In this document: positions 17,486-26,685 of the stretch, one piece after another | How positions within the stretch are numbered: position 1 is the stretch's first letter | Layout: each line of letters begins with the position of its first letter | Source: an uncultured Polaribacter sp. | GTDB taxonomy: Bacteria > Bacteroidota > Bacteroidia > Flavobacteriales > Flavobacteriaceae | DNA length: 38,940 nt | Assembly (NCBI GenBank): GCA_938084845.1 | Contig: CALKEB010000049.1 | Coordinates: 1 to 38,940 of the forward strand | Reading direction: 5' to 3' | Made by a program: the position numbers and the translations under genes | Notes under the pieces: model-generated | What the model saw: only the letters and a program-made list of their open reading frames with translations | What the model was told of the DNA's origin: nothing | Databases searched by the model: none

Positions 17486-18939
17486 TAGATTTCTTTTCTT
17501 AAACGAGCAACAGGTAAATCTAATTGTTCTCTGTATTTTGCTATAGTTCTTCTAGCAATTGGATATCCTTTTTCTTTTAAAATTAAAGATAATTTTTCGT
17601 CAGTTAATGGTTTTTTCTTGTCTTCTTCTGCAATTACATTTTCCAAAATATTTTTTATCTCTTTAGTCGAAATATCTTCACCTTGATCGTTTTTCATAGA
17701 TTCTGAAAAGAACTCTTTTATAAGTTTTGTTCCATAAGGTGTTGCAACATATTTACTATTTGCAACTCTAGAAACAGTTGAAATATCCATACTAATTTTA
17801 TCTGCAATATCCTTTAGAATCATTGGTTTTAATTTACGCTCATCTCCAGTTAAAAAATAGTCATATTGGTAATGCATTATTGTATTCATTGTTACTAGAA
17901 GAGTTTGCTGTCTTTGTTTAATAGCATCAATAAACCATTTTGCAGCATCAAGTTTTTGTTTGATAAAAAATACAGCATCTTTTTGAGCTTTGTTTTTTTT
18001 ATTAGATTCTTGATAGCCTTTTAACATATTGTTATATTCTCTAGAAACATGCAGTTCAGGAGCATTTCTAGCATTCAGTGTAAGGTCTAATTCGCCATCA
18101 ATAATTTTAATTGAAAAATCAGGTACTATTTGTTCTGCCATTTTATTATTACCGGCATAAGAACTTCCTGGTTTTGGATTTAGTTTTGAAATTTCAGTAT
18201 TTATTTCTTTGAGTTCTACTTCAGAAATATTGAATTTTTCTTGAAGTTTTTTGTAATGTTTTTTTACAAAATGATCAAAAGCATTTTCTAAAACATTAAT
18301 GGCTAATTGCCTTTGCTTATTGGTTTGTTTTGCTTTTAATTGTATGACTAAACATTCTTTTAAATTTCGTGCTCCAACTCCTGTAGGTTCTAAACTATGG
18401 ACAACCTTTTTTAGGATATTTAAGACTTTTTCTTCTGTTGTAAATACGTTAGCTGTAAAGGCCAAATCATCTACTAAGTCTATTATTTCTCTTCTTATAT
18501 AGCCACTATCGTCTATACTGCCTACTAAAAATTCAGCAATTGCCAGCTCTTCATCATCAAGATTAAATGTATTTAATTGATTTACTAATGACTGATGAAA
18601 CGAGGTCCCAGCTGCGTAGGGAACATTTTTTTCTTCATCGTCTGAAGCATAATTATTTGCGTGTGTTTTGTAATTTGGAATTTCATCATCACTTAAATAC
18701 TCATCAATATTGATGTCTGCTGCTTCAATTTTTTCGTTACCACTATCTTCATATTCATTCGGAAATTCATCTTCGCTGTCCAATTTTTCTTTACCTGTAT
18801 CTAATGCAGGGTTTTCTTCAATTTCTTGCTTTAAACGTTCTTCAAAAGCCTGGGTAGGCAATTGAATAAGTTTCATCAACTGAATTTGTTGTGGCGATAA
18901 CTTTTGTAAGAGTTTATATTGTAAACTTTGTTTAAGCAT
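17485..18939 (-). CDS. rpoN: RNA polymerase sigma-54 factor
   Basis: Sigma-54 directs RNA polymerase to -24/-12 promoters and needs enhancer-binding ATPase activators. From the ATG at 18939 there are 484 residues. The N-terminal glutamine-rich activator region (LKQSLQYKLLQKLSPQQIQLMKLI) is followed by an acidic linker, the core-binding domain, the helix-turn-helix region (ISMDISTVSRVANSKYVATPYG), and the RpoN box ARRTIAKYREQLDLP near the end. A GTG two codons upstream overlaps the likely promoter box and is rejected. The activators are not in the window. Confidence 0.95.
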   Translation of the reverse strand: MLKQSLQYKLLQKLSPQQIQLMKLIQLPTQAFEERLKQEIEENPALDTGKEKLDSEDEFPNEYEDSGNEKIEAADINIDEYLSDDEIPNYKTHANNYASDDEEKNVPYAAGTSFHQSLVNQLNTFNLDDEELAIAEFLVGSIDDSGYIRREIIDLVDDLAFTANVFTTEEKVLNILKKVVHSLEPTGVGARNLKECLVIQLKAKQTNKQRQLAINVLENAFDHFVKKHYKKLQEKFNISEVELKEINTEISKLNPKPGSSYAGNNKMAEQIVPDFSIKIIDGELDLTLNARNAPELHVSREYNNMLKGYQESNKKNKAQKDAVFFIKQKLDAAKWFIDAIKQRQQTLLVTMNTIMHYQYDYFLTGDERKLKPMILKDIADKISMDISTVSRVANSKYVATPYGTKLIKEFFSESMKNDQGEDISTKEIKNILENVIAEEDKKKPLTDEKLSLILKEKGYPIARRTIAKYREQLDLPVARLRKEI

Positions 18940-18944
18940 ATACA

Positions 18945-18952
18945 CAAATATA
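18945..18952 (-). promoter_or_regulatory. Likely -7 box of rpoN
   Basis: On the minus strand TATATTTG (18952-18945) matches TAnnTTTG and ends five bases before the rpoN ATG. Transcription would start at or within a few bases of the ATG. No -33 element is visible at the normal spacing. Confidence 0.45.
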
Positions 18953-18967
18953 ACAAATCAATACACA

Positions 18968-18996
18968 AAAAATCGCCATTCTATAAAGAATGACGA
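18968..18996 (-). terminator. Terminator of asnS
   Basis: On the minus strand TCGTCATTC (18996-18988) pairs with GAATGGCGA (18981-18973) with one mismatch, and a T run follows. It separates asnS from rpoN. Confidence 0.75.
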
Positions 18997-19022
18997 CTGA
19001 ATATTTTAGTTGTATTTATTTT

Positions 19023-20456
19023 TTAAAACTCTGCATTTTGTGGAGTCCTAGGGAAAGGAATTACATCTTTTATGTTATTCATTCCTGTGGCAAACTGAAC
19101 TAATCTTTCAAAACCTAATCCAAATCCAGAATGAACAGCAGTCCCATATTTACGTAGATCTAAATACCACCACAGTTCTTTTTCTTCAATATCTAGTGCT
19201 TTCATTTTTTCTATTAAAACGTCGTAGCGTTCTTCTCTTTGGGATCCACCAACAATTTCTCCAATACCTGGAAAAAGAACATCCATTGCTCGTACAGTCT
19301 TACCATCATCATTTAAACGCATGTAAAAAGCTTTAATATTTGCAGGATAATCAAATAAAATTACCGGACATTTAAAATGCTTTTCTACTAAAAAACGTTC
19401 ATGTTCAGATTGTAAATCTGCACCCCATTCATGAATAGGAAATTGAAATTTTTTCTTTTTATTAGGCTTAGAATTTCTTAAAATATCTATAGCTTCCGTA
19501 TAAGAAACTCTTTTAAAATTATTATCTACAACAAACTTCAATTTTTCAATTAAGCTCATTTCACTTCGTTCTGCCTGTGGATTGCTTTTTTCTTCTTGTG
19601 TTAAACGTTGATCTAGAAAGGCTAAATCATCTTCACAGTTTTCTAATATATCTTTTAACACCGACTTTATAAAGTCTTCTGCTAAATCCATGTTACCATC
19701 TAAATCCATAAAAGCAACTTCAGGTTCAATCATCCAAAATTCTGCTAGATGACGCGTTGTATTAGAGTTTTCTGCTCTAAAAGTTGGGCCAAAAGTATAT
19801 GCTTTTCCTAAAGACATGGCAAAAGTCTCTGCCTCTAATTGTCCAGAAACAGTTAAGTTTGTTTCTTTTCCAAAAAAATCTTTGGTATAATCTATTTTTC
19901 CGTCTTCTGTAACTGGTGCTTTATTATCTTCAAAGTTAGTTACTCTAAACATTTCTCCAGCACCTTCCGCATCTGAACCAGTAATTATAGGTGTATTTAC
20001 GTAATTAAATCCATTTTCTTGAAAATACTTATGAACTGCAAAAGATAGTTTAGATCTTACTCGCATAACTGCACTAAACGTGTTTGTTCGCATTCTTAAG
20101 TGTGCATTTTCTCTTAAAAACTCAAAGCTATGTTTTTTGGGTTGTATTGGATATTCGTCGGGATTTGAATCGCCTAAAATTTCAATTTCGTTAACTTGTA
20201 TTTCTACTCTTTGCCCTCTACCTTGACTTTCAACTATAATCCCTTTAATAGCAATGGCAGCACCTGTAGTAATTCTTTTTAAAGTTTCTTCTGCAGTGTT
20301 TTCAAAATCGATAACACATTGTATGTTTTTAATAGTAGAACCGTCATTTAATGCAATAAAACGATTACTTCTAAACGTTCTTACCCACCCCTTTACATAA
20401 ACTTCTTGTAAAATTGTGCTCGATTCTAATAATTCTGCAACGTTACTCACTTTCAT
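19023..20456 (-). CDS. asnS: Asparaginyl-tRNA synthetase
   Basis: This class IIb synthetase charges tRNA-Asn with asparagine in the cytoplasm. Its 477 residues contain an N-terminal OB-fold anticodon-binding domain ([22 protein letters not shown]), motif 1 near [17 protein letters not shown], motif 2 in [25 protein letters not shown] and motif 3 in [15 protein letters not shown]. The closing [12 protein letters not shown] is characteristic of AsnRS. It stands alone, with a likely promoter box upstream and a terminator downstream. Confidence 0.97.
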   Translation of the reverse strand: MKVSNVAELLESSTILQEVYVKGWVRTFRSNRFIALNDGSTIKNIQCVIDFENTAEETLKRITTGAAIAIKGIIVESQGRGQRVEIQVNEIEILGDSNPDEYPIQPKKHSFEFLRENAHLRMRTNTFSAVMRVRSKLSFAVHKYFQENGFNYVNTPIITGSDAEGAGEMFRVTNFEDNKAPVTEDGKIDYTKDFFGKETNLTVSGQLEAETFAMSLGKAYTFGPTFRAENSNTTRHLAEFWMIEPEVAFMDLDGNMDLAEDFIKSVLKDILENCEDDLAFLDQRLTQEEKSNPQAERSEMSLIEKLKFVVDNNFKRVSYTEAIDILRNSKPNKKKKFQFPIHEWGADLQSEHERFLVEKHFKCPVILFDYPANIKAFYMRLNDDGKTVRAMDVLFPGIGEIVGGSQREERYDVLIEKMKALDIEEKELWWYLDLRKYGTAVHSGFGLGFERLVQFATGMNNIKDVIPFPRTPQNAEF

Positions 20457-20499
20457 CTTTCTTTTTTCTTTGATTAATACAATGTCATTTACTAAAGTG

Positions 20500-20507
20500 T
20501 AAATATA
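20500..20507 (-). promoter_or_regulatory. Possible -7 box of asnS
   Basis: On the minus strand TATATTTA (20507-20500) is one base off TAnnTTTG. TTG lies 22 bases upstream. The leader to the ATG would be about 37 bases. Confidence 0.4.
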
Positions 20508-20555
20508 CTTTTTTGTAGGAAAATTTAAACAATAAAAAAATAGCTTTCTTTATTT

Positions 20556-22928
20556 TTAGATCTCCTGTTTTTCTTTTGGAGGTATGATTTTCATTGAGGG
20601 TTCTCTGAATACTTTTTGATTGGCTATTCTTTTCTCGAAAGTTAATAGTAAAGAAGGTAATAATAATAGATTAGAGACCATAGCTAATAATAATGTGACA
20701 GATACCAATCCGCCCAAAGCTATTGTGCCTCCAAAACTAGAAAGTGTAAATACGAGAAATCCAAAAAACAATACAATAGAAGTGTAAAACATGCTTACAC
20801 CAGTTTCTCGTAAAGCTGCATAAACAGAAGGTTTAATTTTCCATTTATTTGCTATGAGTTCTTGCCTGTATTTAGCAAGAAAATGAATAGTATCATCGAC
20901 AGAAATTCCAAAAGCAATACTAAACACTAATATTGTAGACGGTTTAATGGGTATTCCTAAAAATCCCATTAATCCTGCAGTAATTAATAATGGTAAAATA
21001 TTAGGTAATAAGGATATTAAAATCATTTGTGGAGATCTAAACATCCATGCCATAAATAAAGCAATAAGTAGAATTGCTAAAGACAATGAAAAAACCAAAT
21101 TTGTAATTAAGTAATTAGTTCCTTTTATAAAAACCAATGCTTTACCCGTTATGGAAACTTCAAATTTTTCTAAAGGAAATTCTTTTTCAATTACAGCTTG
21201 TAATCTTTTTTGAATTACATTCATTTTTTCTGTACCAATATCTTTCATAAATGTAGTAATTCTTGCATAACGCCCTGTAGTATCTACAAAGGTGTTTAAC
21301 ATGCCAGCATCACTATTTGAATTTTTTGTGTAAGAAAATATGTAGTTTTGTTCTTGGCTAGTAGGAAGTTGGTAATATTTTGGATTCCCTTTATAATAAG
21401 CTTGTTTAGAATATTTAACCAGATTTACTACTGATATTGGTTTAGATAATTCTGGAAACGAAGTAATTGTCTCGTTCAATTTATCCATTTTCTTTAGCGT
21501 GGATAATTTCATTACTCCTTTTTCTTTCTTGGTATCTATAAAAATCTCTAAAGGCATAATGCCTCCAAATTCTTGTTCAAAGAATTTAATATCTTTATAG
21601 AAACCCATACTTTTTGGCATGTCTTCAATTAAACTACCAGAAACTTTTATTTTATAAACGCCAATAATTCCTAAAACAATAATTAGAACAGTGGCAAAAT
21701 ATATAGAAATCCGATTATTTCTTACCGTTTTCTCCATCCAATTTACCACATTTTCTATCCATTTTCTCTCTAAATGGCTTAAATGTTTCTTTTTTGGCGG
21801 AGACATAAAGCTGTAAATAATAGGTATAATAAGTAGCGCTAAAATAAAGATACTTACAATATTCACTGAGGCTAAAATTCCAAACTCTCTTAACAATGAA
21901 CTCTTTACAAAAACAAAAGTTGCAAAACCAGAGGCAGTTGTAATATTTGTCATTAAAGTGGCATTTCCAATTTTAGAAATTACACGTTGTAAAGCCTTTG
22001 CTTGTTGGCCATGTTTTTTTATTTCTTGTTGGTATTTATTAATAAGAAATACAGCATTAGGGACACCTATAACTATAATTAAAGGGGGTATAAGTGCAGA
22101 TAAAACAGTAATTTCAAAACGGAATAAACCAATAAATCCAAAAGCCCATGTTACTCCAATCATCACCACTAAAAGCGTAATAAAAGTGGCTCTATAGGAC
22201 CTAAAAAAGAAGAAAAATATAAGGGCTGTAATTAGCAATGCTCCCAACACAAACAACATAATTTCATCTTGGATGTTTTGTGCATTTAAAGTTCGGATAT
22301 AGGGCATACCAGAAATTCGAATATCTACATTATAATCATTTTCAAACTTTTCTACTATAGGAATAAGTGTATCAAAAATAAATTCTTTACGCTTTGGTGT
22401 ATTTATGATCTCTTTTTTTACGTAAATAACTGTTTGTAAGGTTCCTGTTTCTTTATTAAATAAAAGATTATCATAAAAAGGAAGTTTCTCAAAAAGTTGT
22501 TTTTTTATTTGAAGTACTTCTTCGGATGTCGAAGGGTTTTTTTCATAAAGTGGTTCTAAAATAAATTTTCTTTTCTTACGATCTGCTTTTAATTTTTGAA
22601 CATCTGCAATAGAAAGAGAGAAGTCAATTTCTTCTAAATCGTCAAACTGATCTACGAGGCTGTTCCAAGCATTAAATTTTTTGGGGGTAAAAATTGTCGA
22701 ATCTTTAATTCCTAAAATAACCAGGTTACCTTCTTCTCCAAAAACATCTAAAAAAGCATTGTATTCTAGGTTGGCCTCATGGTTTTCTGGAAGTAGGTTC
22801 GCTTCTGTATATGAAAACTTCATATACTTCATTTGTGAGGCAAGTAACGCTGTTACTATTGCGATTCCTATTAAAACCAGATAACGGTTTCTAAGGATGA
22901 TACCTGCCACTTTGGTCCAAAAATTCAT
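20556..22928 (-). CDS. RND/MMPL-family exporter
   Basis: A 790-residue inner-membrane protein has the twofold RND plan: a first membrane helix (LVLIGIAIVTALLAS), a large periplasmic loop, five helices, a repeat of helix and loop, and five more helices. The second half carries the proton-relay pair in FGISVDDTIHFLAKYRQEL. The matching place in the first half reads GVPNAVFLINKYQQE without acidic residues. It resembles MMPL and hopanoid-exporter (HpnN-like) proteins, which move lipids or other hydrophobic substrates. No membrane-fusion or outer-membrane partner gene is adjacent, which fits this class better than drug efflux. The substrate is unknown. Confidence 0.88.
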   Translation of the reverse strand: MNFWTKVAGIILRNRYLVLIGIAIVTALLASQMKYMKFSYTEANLLPENHEANLEYNAFLDVFGEEGNLVILGIKDSTIFTPKKFNAWNSLVDQFDDLEEIDFSLSIADVQKLKADRKKRKFILEPLYEKNPSTSEEVLQIKKQLFEKLPFYDNLLFNKETGTLQTVIYVKKEIINTPKRKEFIFDTLIPIVEKFENDYNVDIRISGMPYIRTLNAQNIQDEIMLFVLGALLITALIFFFFFRSYRATFITLLVVMIGVTWAFGFIGLFRFEITVLSALIPPLIIVIGVPNAVFLINKYQQEIKKHGQQAKALQRVISKIGNATLMTNITTASGFATFVFVKSSLLREFGILASVNIVSIFILALLIIPIIYSFMSPPKKKHLSHLERKWIENVVNWMEKTVRNNRISIYFATVLIIVLGIIGVYKIKVSGSLIEDMPKSMGFYKDIKFFEQEFGGIMPLEIFIDTKKEKGVMKLSTLKKMDKLNETITSFPELSKPISVVNLVKYSKQAYYKGNPKYYQLPTSQEQNYIFSYTKNSNSDAGMLNTFVDTTGRYARITTFMKDIGTEKMNVIQKRLQAVIEKEFPLEKFEVSITGKALVFIKGTNYLITNLVFSLSLAILLIALFMAWMFRSPQMILISLLPNILPLLITAGLMGFLGIPIKPSTILVFSIAFGISVDDTIHFLAKYRQELIANKWKIKPSVYAALRETGVSMFYTSIVLFFGFLVFTLSSFGGTIALGGLVSVTLLLAMVSNLLLLPSLLLTFEKRIANQKVFREPSMKIIPPKEKQEI

Positions 22929-22960
22929 GTGCTATTTTTTATTTAACTAATAAAGGTGAT

Positions 22961-22994
22961 AAAAAAAGAGTGTTTTTTAAAACACTCTTTTTTT
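22961..22994. terminator. Terminator between frr and the exporter gene
   Basis: AAAAAAAGAGTG (22961-22972) pairs with CACTCTTTTTTT (22983-22994); the inner TTTT and AAAA can extend the stem. It ends the pyrH-frr transcript. Confidence 0.85.
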
Positions 22995-23006
22995 AATTAA
23001 GAAATC

Positions 23007-23561
23007 TTAAATGGTCATGATTTCTTTTTCTTTTACGGCTAATTTGTCGTCTATATTTTTTACAAAAGAATCTGTTAATTTTTGCACATCATCTTCTGCA
23101 ATTTTTTTCATATCGTCAGAGATTTCTACTTTTTTGATCTCATTATTGGCATCTTTCCTTGCGTTTCTGACTCCAACTTTTGCATGTTCAGCTTCAGCTT
23201 TTGCTTGTTTGGCTAAACCTTTTCTTCTTTCTTCTGTTAACGGCGGTACGTTAATCATTATCAAGTCACCATTATTCATTGGATTTAAGCCAAGATTAGC
23301 AATTTGAATTGCTTTTTCTATCGGTTGTAGCATACTTTTTTCCCAAGGCTGAATACTTAATGTTCTAGCATCAGGAGTATTTACATTTGCAACTTGACTT
23401 AACGGTGTTTGCGAACCATAATAATCGACCATAACTGTACTAAGCATTGCAGGTGTTGCTTTGCCTGCTCTAATTGATATTAGTTCTTTTTCTAAATGCG
23501 AAATGGCATTTGACATAGCCTCTTTAGCAGTATCTAATATAAATTCAATTTCTTCGTTCAT
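23007..23561 (-). CDS. frr: Ribosome recycling factor
   Basis: RRF works with EF-G to split ribosomes after termination. Its 184 residues have the family's three-helix bundle and small beta domain: HLEKELISIRAGKATPAMLSTVMVDYYGSQTPLSQVANV, then PPLTEERRKGLAKQAKAEAEHAKVGVRNARKDAN, and a final helix. It follows pyrH by 27 bases, the common pyrH-frr pair. Confidence 0.97.
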   Translation of the reverse strand: MNEEIEFILDTAKEAMSNAISHLEKELISIRAGKATPAMLSTVMVDYYGSQTPLSQVANVNTPDARTLSIQPWEKSMLQPIEKAIQIANLGLNPMNNGDLIMINVPPLTEERRKGLAKQAKAEAEHAKVGVRNARKDANNEIKKVEISDDMKKIAEDDVQKLTDSFVKNIDDKLAVKEKEIMTI

Positions 23562-23588
23562 GTTGTTTAAATTTTAAAACACAGATTT

Positions 23589-24296
23589 TTAATTTTCTAC
23601 AATGGTACCCACCTTTTCTCCAGAAACTAACTTAATTAGGTTCTTTTGTTTATTCATGTCAAAAATAATAATTGGTAATTTATTTTCTTCACTTAGTGTA
23701 AATGCAGTCATGTCCATTACTTTTAAACCTTTTGCAATAACATCTTTAAATGTTATGGTATCAAATTTAATAGCATCTTTTACTTTTTCTGGATCTGCAG
23801 TATATACTCCATCTACTCTAGTTCCTTTTAAAATTGCATCTGCGTGAATTTCTATGGCTCTTAAAACAGCAGCAGTATCGGTAGTAAAGTATGGATTTCC
23901 TGTACCTGCTCCGAAAATAACAACTCTTCCTTTTTCTAGGTGTCGTATTGCTTTTCTTTTTATATAAGGTTCTGCTACTTCTTTAATTTCTAGAGCTGTT
24001 TGCAAGCGGGTGTGCACATTTTCATCTTCTAGGGCACTTTGCAAAGCAAGTCCGTTTATACAAGTAGCTAACATTCCCATATGGTCTCCTTGTACCCGAT
24101 CCATTCCGTTTGCAGCACCAGACACTCCTCTAAAAATATTACCACCACCAATCACAATTGCTACCTCAATTCCTTTTTCTACAACTTCTTTAATTTCTTT
24201 AGCATATTCAGCAAGACGTTTTGGATCTATACCATATTGGCGTTCTCCCATTAACGCTTCTCCACTTAATTTTAAAAGGACTCTTTTATATTGCAT
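23589..24296 (-). CDS. pyrH: Uridylate (UMP) kinase
   Basis: This enzyme phosphorylates UMP to UDP in pyrimidine nucleotide synthesis. From the ATG at 24296 it has 235 residues, exactly the usual size, starting [17 protein letters not shown] with the phosphate-binding KLSGE. Further motifs are [42 protein letters not shown] and [14 protein letters not shown] longer frame from an ATG at 24335 adds a polar segment not known in the family and is rejected. It is co-transcribed with frr. Confidence 0.96.
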   Translation of the reverse strand: MQYKRVLLKLSGEALMGERQYGIDPKRLAEYAKEIKEVVEKGIEVAIVIGGGNIFRGVSGAANGMDRVQGDHMGMLATCINGLALQSALEDENVHTRLQTALEIKEVAEPYIKRKAIRHLEKGRVVIFGAGTGNPYFTTDTAAVLRAIEIHADAILKGTRVDGVYTADPEKVKDAIKFDTITFKDVIAKGLKVMDMTAFTLSEENKLPIIIFDMNKQKNLIKLVSGEKVGTIVEN

Positions 24297-24453
24297 TTTG
24301 TATTGCGATTTGATGATCTTGTTCTTTGTAAACAAGAAATTTTGAGTTATGCAAAATTAATGTTTTTTTTTATTTATAAGGAAATGTGTCTTATTGTTTT
24401 AGTTTTTAAATAATTAACCAAAACGAAATAACTGAAATTGAACTATTTAAACT

Positions 24454-24484
24454 TTTGCAGGCTTAATTAAATTGACTAATTTTG
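24454..24484 (+). promoter_or_regulatory. Promoter of tig
   Basis: TTTG (24454-24457) is followed after exactly 19 bases by TAATTTTG (24477-24484), a full match to the Bacteroidetes consensus. Transcription would start near 24490, so the in-frame upstream start at 24472 cannot be used and the ATG at 24520 is supported. Confidence 0.75.
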
Positions 24485-24519
24485 CACTCGATTTTTTAAG
24501 AACTAGAGATTTACAAGAA

Positions 24520-25842
24520 ATGAATATTACAAAAGAAAACGTAGATGCATTAAATGCAGTTGTAAAAGTTGATATTGTTGCAGATGACTATCAAGAAAAA
24601 GTAGCAAAAGTATTAACAGATTATCGTAAAAAAGCAGACATTCCAGGATTTAGAAAAGGGCATGTACCTATGGGGATGATTAAAAAACAGTATGGACAAT
24701 CTGTAATGATCGATGAGGTTAATAAGTTAATACAAGATTCATTAAATAAATTTTTAACTGAAGAAAAGTTAGATATTTTAGGTAATCCTTTACCAAGAGT
24801 AAATGAAGATTTTAATTGGGATGCAGATACTTTTACTTTTGAATTTGAATTAGGTTTAGCGCCTGAGTTTAAAGTAGATTTATCAGCAGAAAATAAAGTA
24901 AAACAATACAATATTGTTGCAACGGATGAATTAATTGACGAAGAAGTTAAGAATATTCAAACACGTTATGGTAAAATGAGTGCTTTAGAAACTGCTACTG
25001 CTGATGCTAATGTTACTTCTACTTTTGTAAATGAAGATGCAAACATCAATAAAAAATCGTCTTTTTTAGTAAGTGATTTAAAAGGAAAAACTAACGAGAA
25101 GAAAGTTATTGGTGTTGCTGTTGGAGATGTAATTGAGTTAAGCACTAAAAAATTATTTCAAGACGAAAATAAATTACAGCATATTTTAGGAATAGACAAA
25201 GAAGTTGCTGATAGTTTAGATGTAAAAGTTACAGTTACCATTGAGGAGATTACAAAAACAGATCCTGCAGATTTAGATAAAGAATTATTTGATAAACTTT
25301 TTACTGACGGTAGTGTAACTACTGTAACACAGTTAAGAGAGAAGATAAAAGAAGATGCAGAAAAGCAATTTGCACAACAAGGCGATCAGCAATTATTAAA
25401 TGCCGTTCAAGAGTATTTGATTGAAAATACAAAATTTGATTTGCCTGCAGAATTTTTAAAAAAATGGTTAGCAACAGCTGGTGAAAAAGAGTTAACAACA
25501 GAAGAAGCCGCTGCAGAATACGAAAAATCTGAAAAAGGATTGCGTTATCAACTCATAGAAAGTAAGATTATGAAAGATAACGACATTAAATTAGATTATA
25601 AAGAATTGGTAGATTACGCTAAAGGATTTATACGTCAGCAGATGGCTCAATTTGGTAATATGAATCCAGAAGAAAAAGAATTGGATGATATTGCTGGTAG
25701 AATACTACAAAATCAAGACGAAGCTCAGAAATTACAGGGCCAACTTATAAGTCAAAAATTATTAGCCTTTTTTAAAGAAAATATGAACTTCAAAACAAAA
25801 GAAGTTACTTACGAGGCTTTTATCAAAGAGGTTTATAAATAA
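24520..25842 (+). CDS. tig: Trigger factor chaperone with a divergent middle domain
   Basis: Trigger factor binds ribosomes beside the exit tunnel and shields nascent chains. The 440-residue protein starts MNITKENVDALNAVVKV and carries the ribosome-docking signature IPGFRKGHVPMGMIKKQYG. The middle region, where an FKBP prolyl-isomerase domain normally sits, keeps only traces (GVAVGDVIELS, VTIEEI) and lacks the GSG-IPGFE active-site strand. The long C-terminal helical domain with LREKIKEDAEKQFAQQ and FDLPAEFLKKWL is present. It begins a plus-strand group with clpP and clpX, the usual tig-clpP-clpX order, though a terminator separates tig from clpP. Confidence 0.94.
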   Translation: MNITKENVDALNAVVKVDIVADDYQEKVAKVLTDYRKKADIPGFRKGHVPMGMIKKQYGQSVMIDEVNKLIQDSLNKFLTEEKLDILGNPLPRVNEDFNWDADTFTFEFELGLAPEFKVDLSAENKVKQYNIVATDELIDEEVKNIQTRYGKMSALETATADANVTSTFVNEDANINKKSSFLVSDLKGKTNEKKVIGVAVGDVIELSTKKLFQDENKLQHILGIDKEVADSLDVKVTVTIEEITKTDPADLDKELFDKLFTDGSVTTVTQLREKIKEDAEKQFAQQGDQQLLNAVQEYLIENTKFDLPAEFLKKWLATAGEKELTTEEAAAEYEKSEKGLRYQLIESKIMKDNDIKLDYKELVDYAKGFIRQQMAQFGNMNPEEKELDDIAGRILQNQDEAQKLQGQLISQKLLAFFKENMNFKTKEVTYEAFIKEVYK

Positions 25843-25865
25843 GAGATTTTAAATTTCAGTACCAA

Positions 25866-25897
25866 GAACCTGAGCCAATAACTCAGGTTCTTTGTTT
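25866..25897 (+). terminator. Terminator of tig
   Basis: GAACCTGAG (25866-25874) pairs perfectly with CTCAGGTTC (25882-25890) around a seven-base loop, and a T-rich run follows. Confidence 0.9.
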
Positions 25898-25929
25898 TTT
25901 ATGGTGCCCGTTATTAAGAGAATAGTTCT

Positions 25930-25937
25930 TATCTTTA
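25930..25937 (+). promoter_or_regulatory. Possible -7 box of clpP
   Basis: TATCTTTA is one base off TAnnTTTG and lies 29 bases before the clpP ATG. No clear -33 element is seen. Confidence 0.4.
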
Positions 25938-25966
25938 CAACACCAATAATTTAAAGAAATGTAAAC

Positions 25967-26626
25967 ATGAATTACGGAAAAGAGTTCGAGAAATATGCTA
26001 CAAAACACCATGGTATAAGTAGCACTAGTTATACAAAAATTACAAGCAGTTTAACGCCATACATTATGGAAGAGCGCCAAATGAATATTACTCAAATGGA
26101 CGTTTTTTCTCGTTTAATGATGGATAGAATTATCTTTTTGGGAACTGGTATAAACGATCAAGTTGCAAACATTATACAAGCACAATTACTATTTTTAGAA
26201 AGTGTAGATGCTAATAAAGACATCTCTATTTATATTAATTCTCCAGGTGGTGGGGTTTACGCTGGTTTAGGGATCTATGATACCATGCAGTTTATAAAGC
26301 CAGATGTGGCTACTATATGTACTGGTATGGCTGCTTCTATGGGAGCTGTATTAATGTGTGCAGGAGAAAAAGGGAAACGTTCTGCTTTACCACACTCTAG
26401 AATTATGATTCACCAACCTTTAGGGGGTGCCCAAGGACAAGCATCAGATATAGAAATTACAACTAGAGAAATTTTAAAGCTAAAAGATGAACTCTATGCA
26501 ATTATTGCAAATCATTCTGGCCAAACGATAGAAAAGGTTCATAGCGATTCTGATAGAGATTATTGGATGAAAGCAGATGAGGCAAAAGCGTATGGAATGA
26601 TTGATGAGATTTTAGCAAGAAAATAA
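25967..26626 (+). CDS. clpP: ATP-dependent Clp protease proteolytic subunit
   Basis: ClpP forms the 14-subunit chamber that degrades proteins unfolded by ClpX. Its 219 residues contain the nucleophile in [11 protein letters not shown] (Ser124) and the histidine in HSRIMIHQP (His149). The acidic partner is probably in the SDSDRDYWM segment. [16 protein letters not shown] is the usual oligomer and oxyanion region. The N-terminal 30 residues may include a propeptide, as in other Bacteroidetes. clpX follows after 59 bases. Confidence 0.96.
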   Translation: MNYGKEFEKYATKHHGISSTSYTKITSSLTPYIMEERQMNITQMDVFSRLMMDRIIFLGTGINDQVANIIQAQLLFLESVDANKDISIYINSPGGGVYAGLGIYDTMQFIKPDVATICTGMAASMGAVLMCAGEKGKRSALPHSRIMIHQPLGGAQGQASDIEITTREILKLKDELYAIIANHSGQTIEKVHSDSDRDYWMKADEAKAYGMIDEILARK

Positions 26627-26685
26627 TTATGTAGCTTAACTCTTTTTGTAAATTGCAAAAAAAAGGAAAGCAAAATCAGGAATAA

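Noticed and set aside
23011..23307. Plus-strand open frame over frr
   Set aside because: Antisense to the certain frr gene, with no recognisable product.
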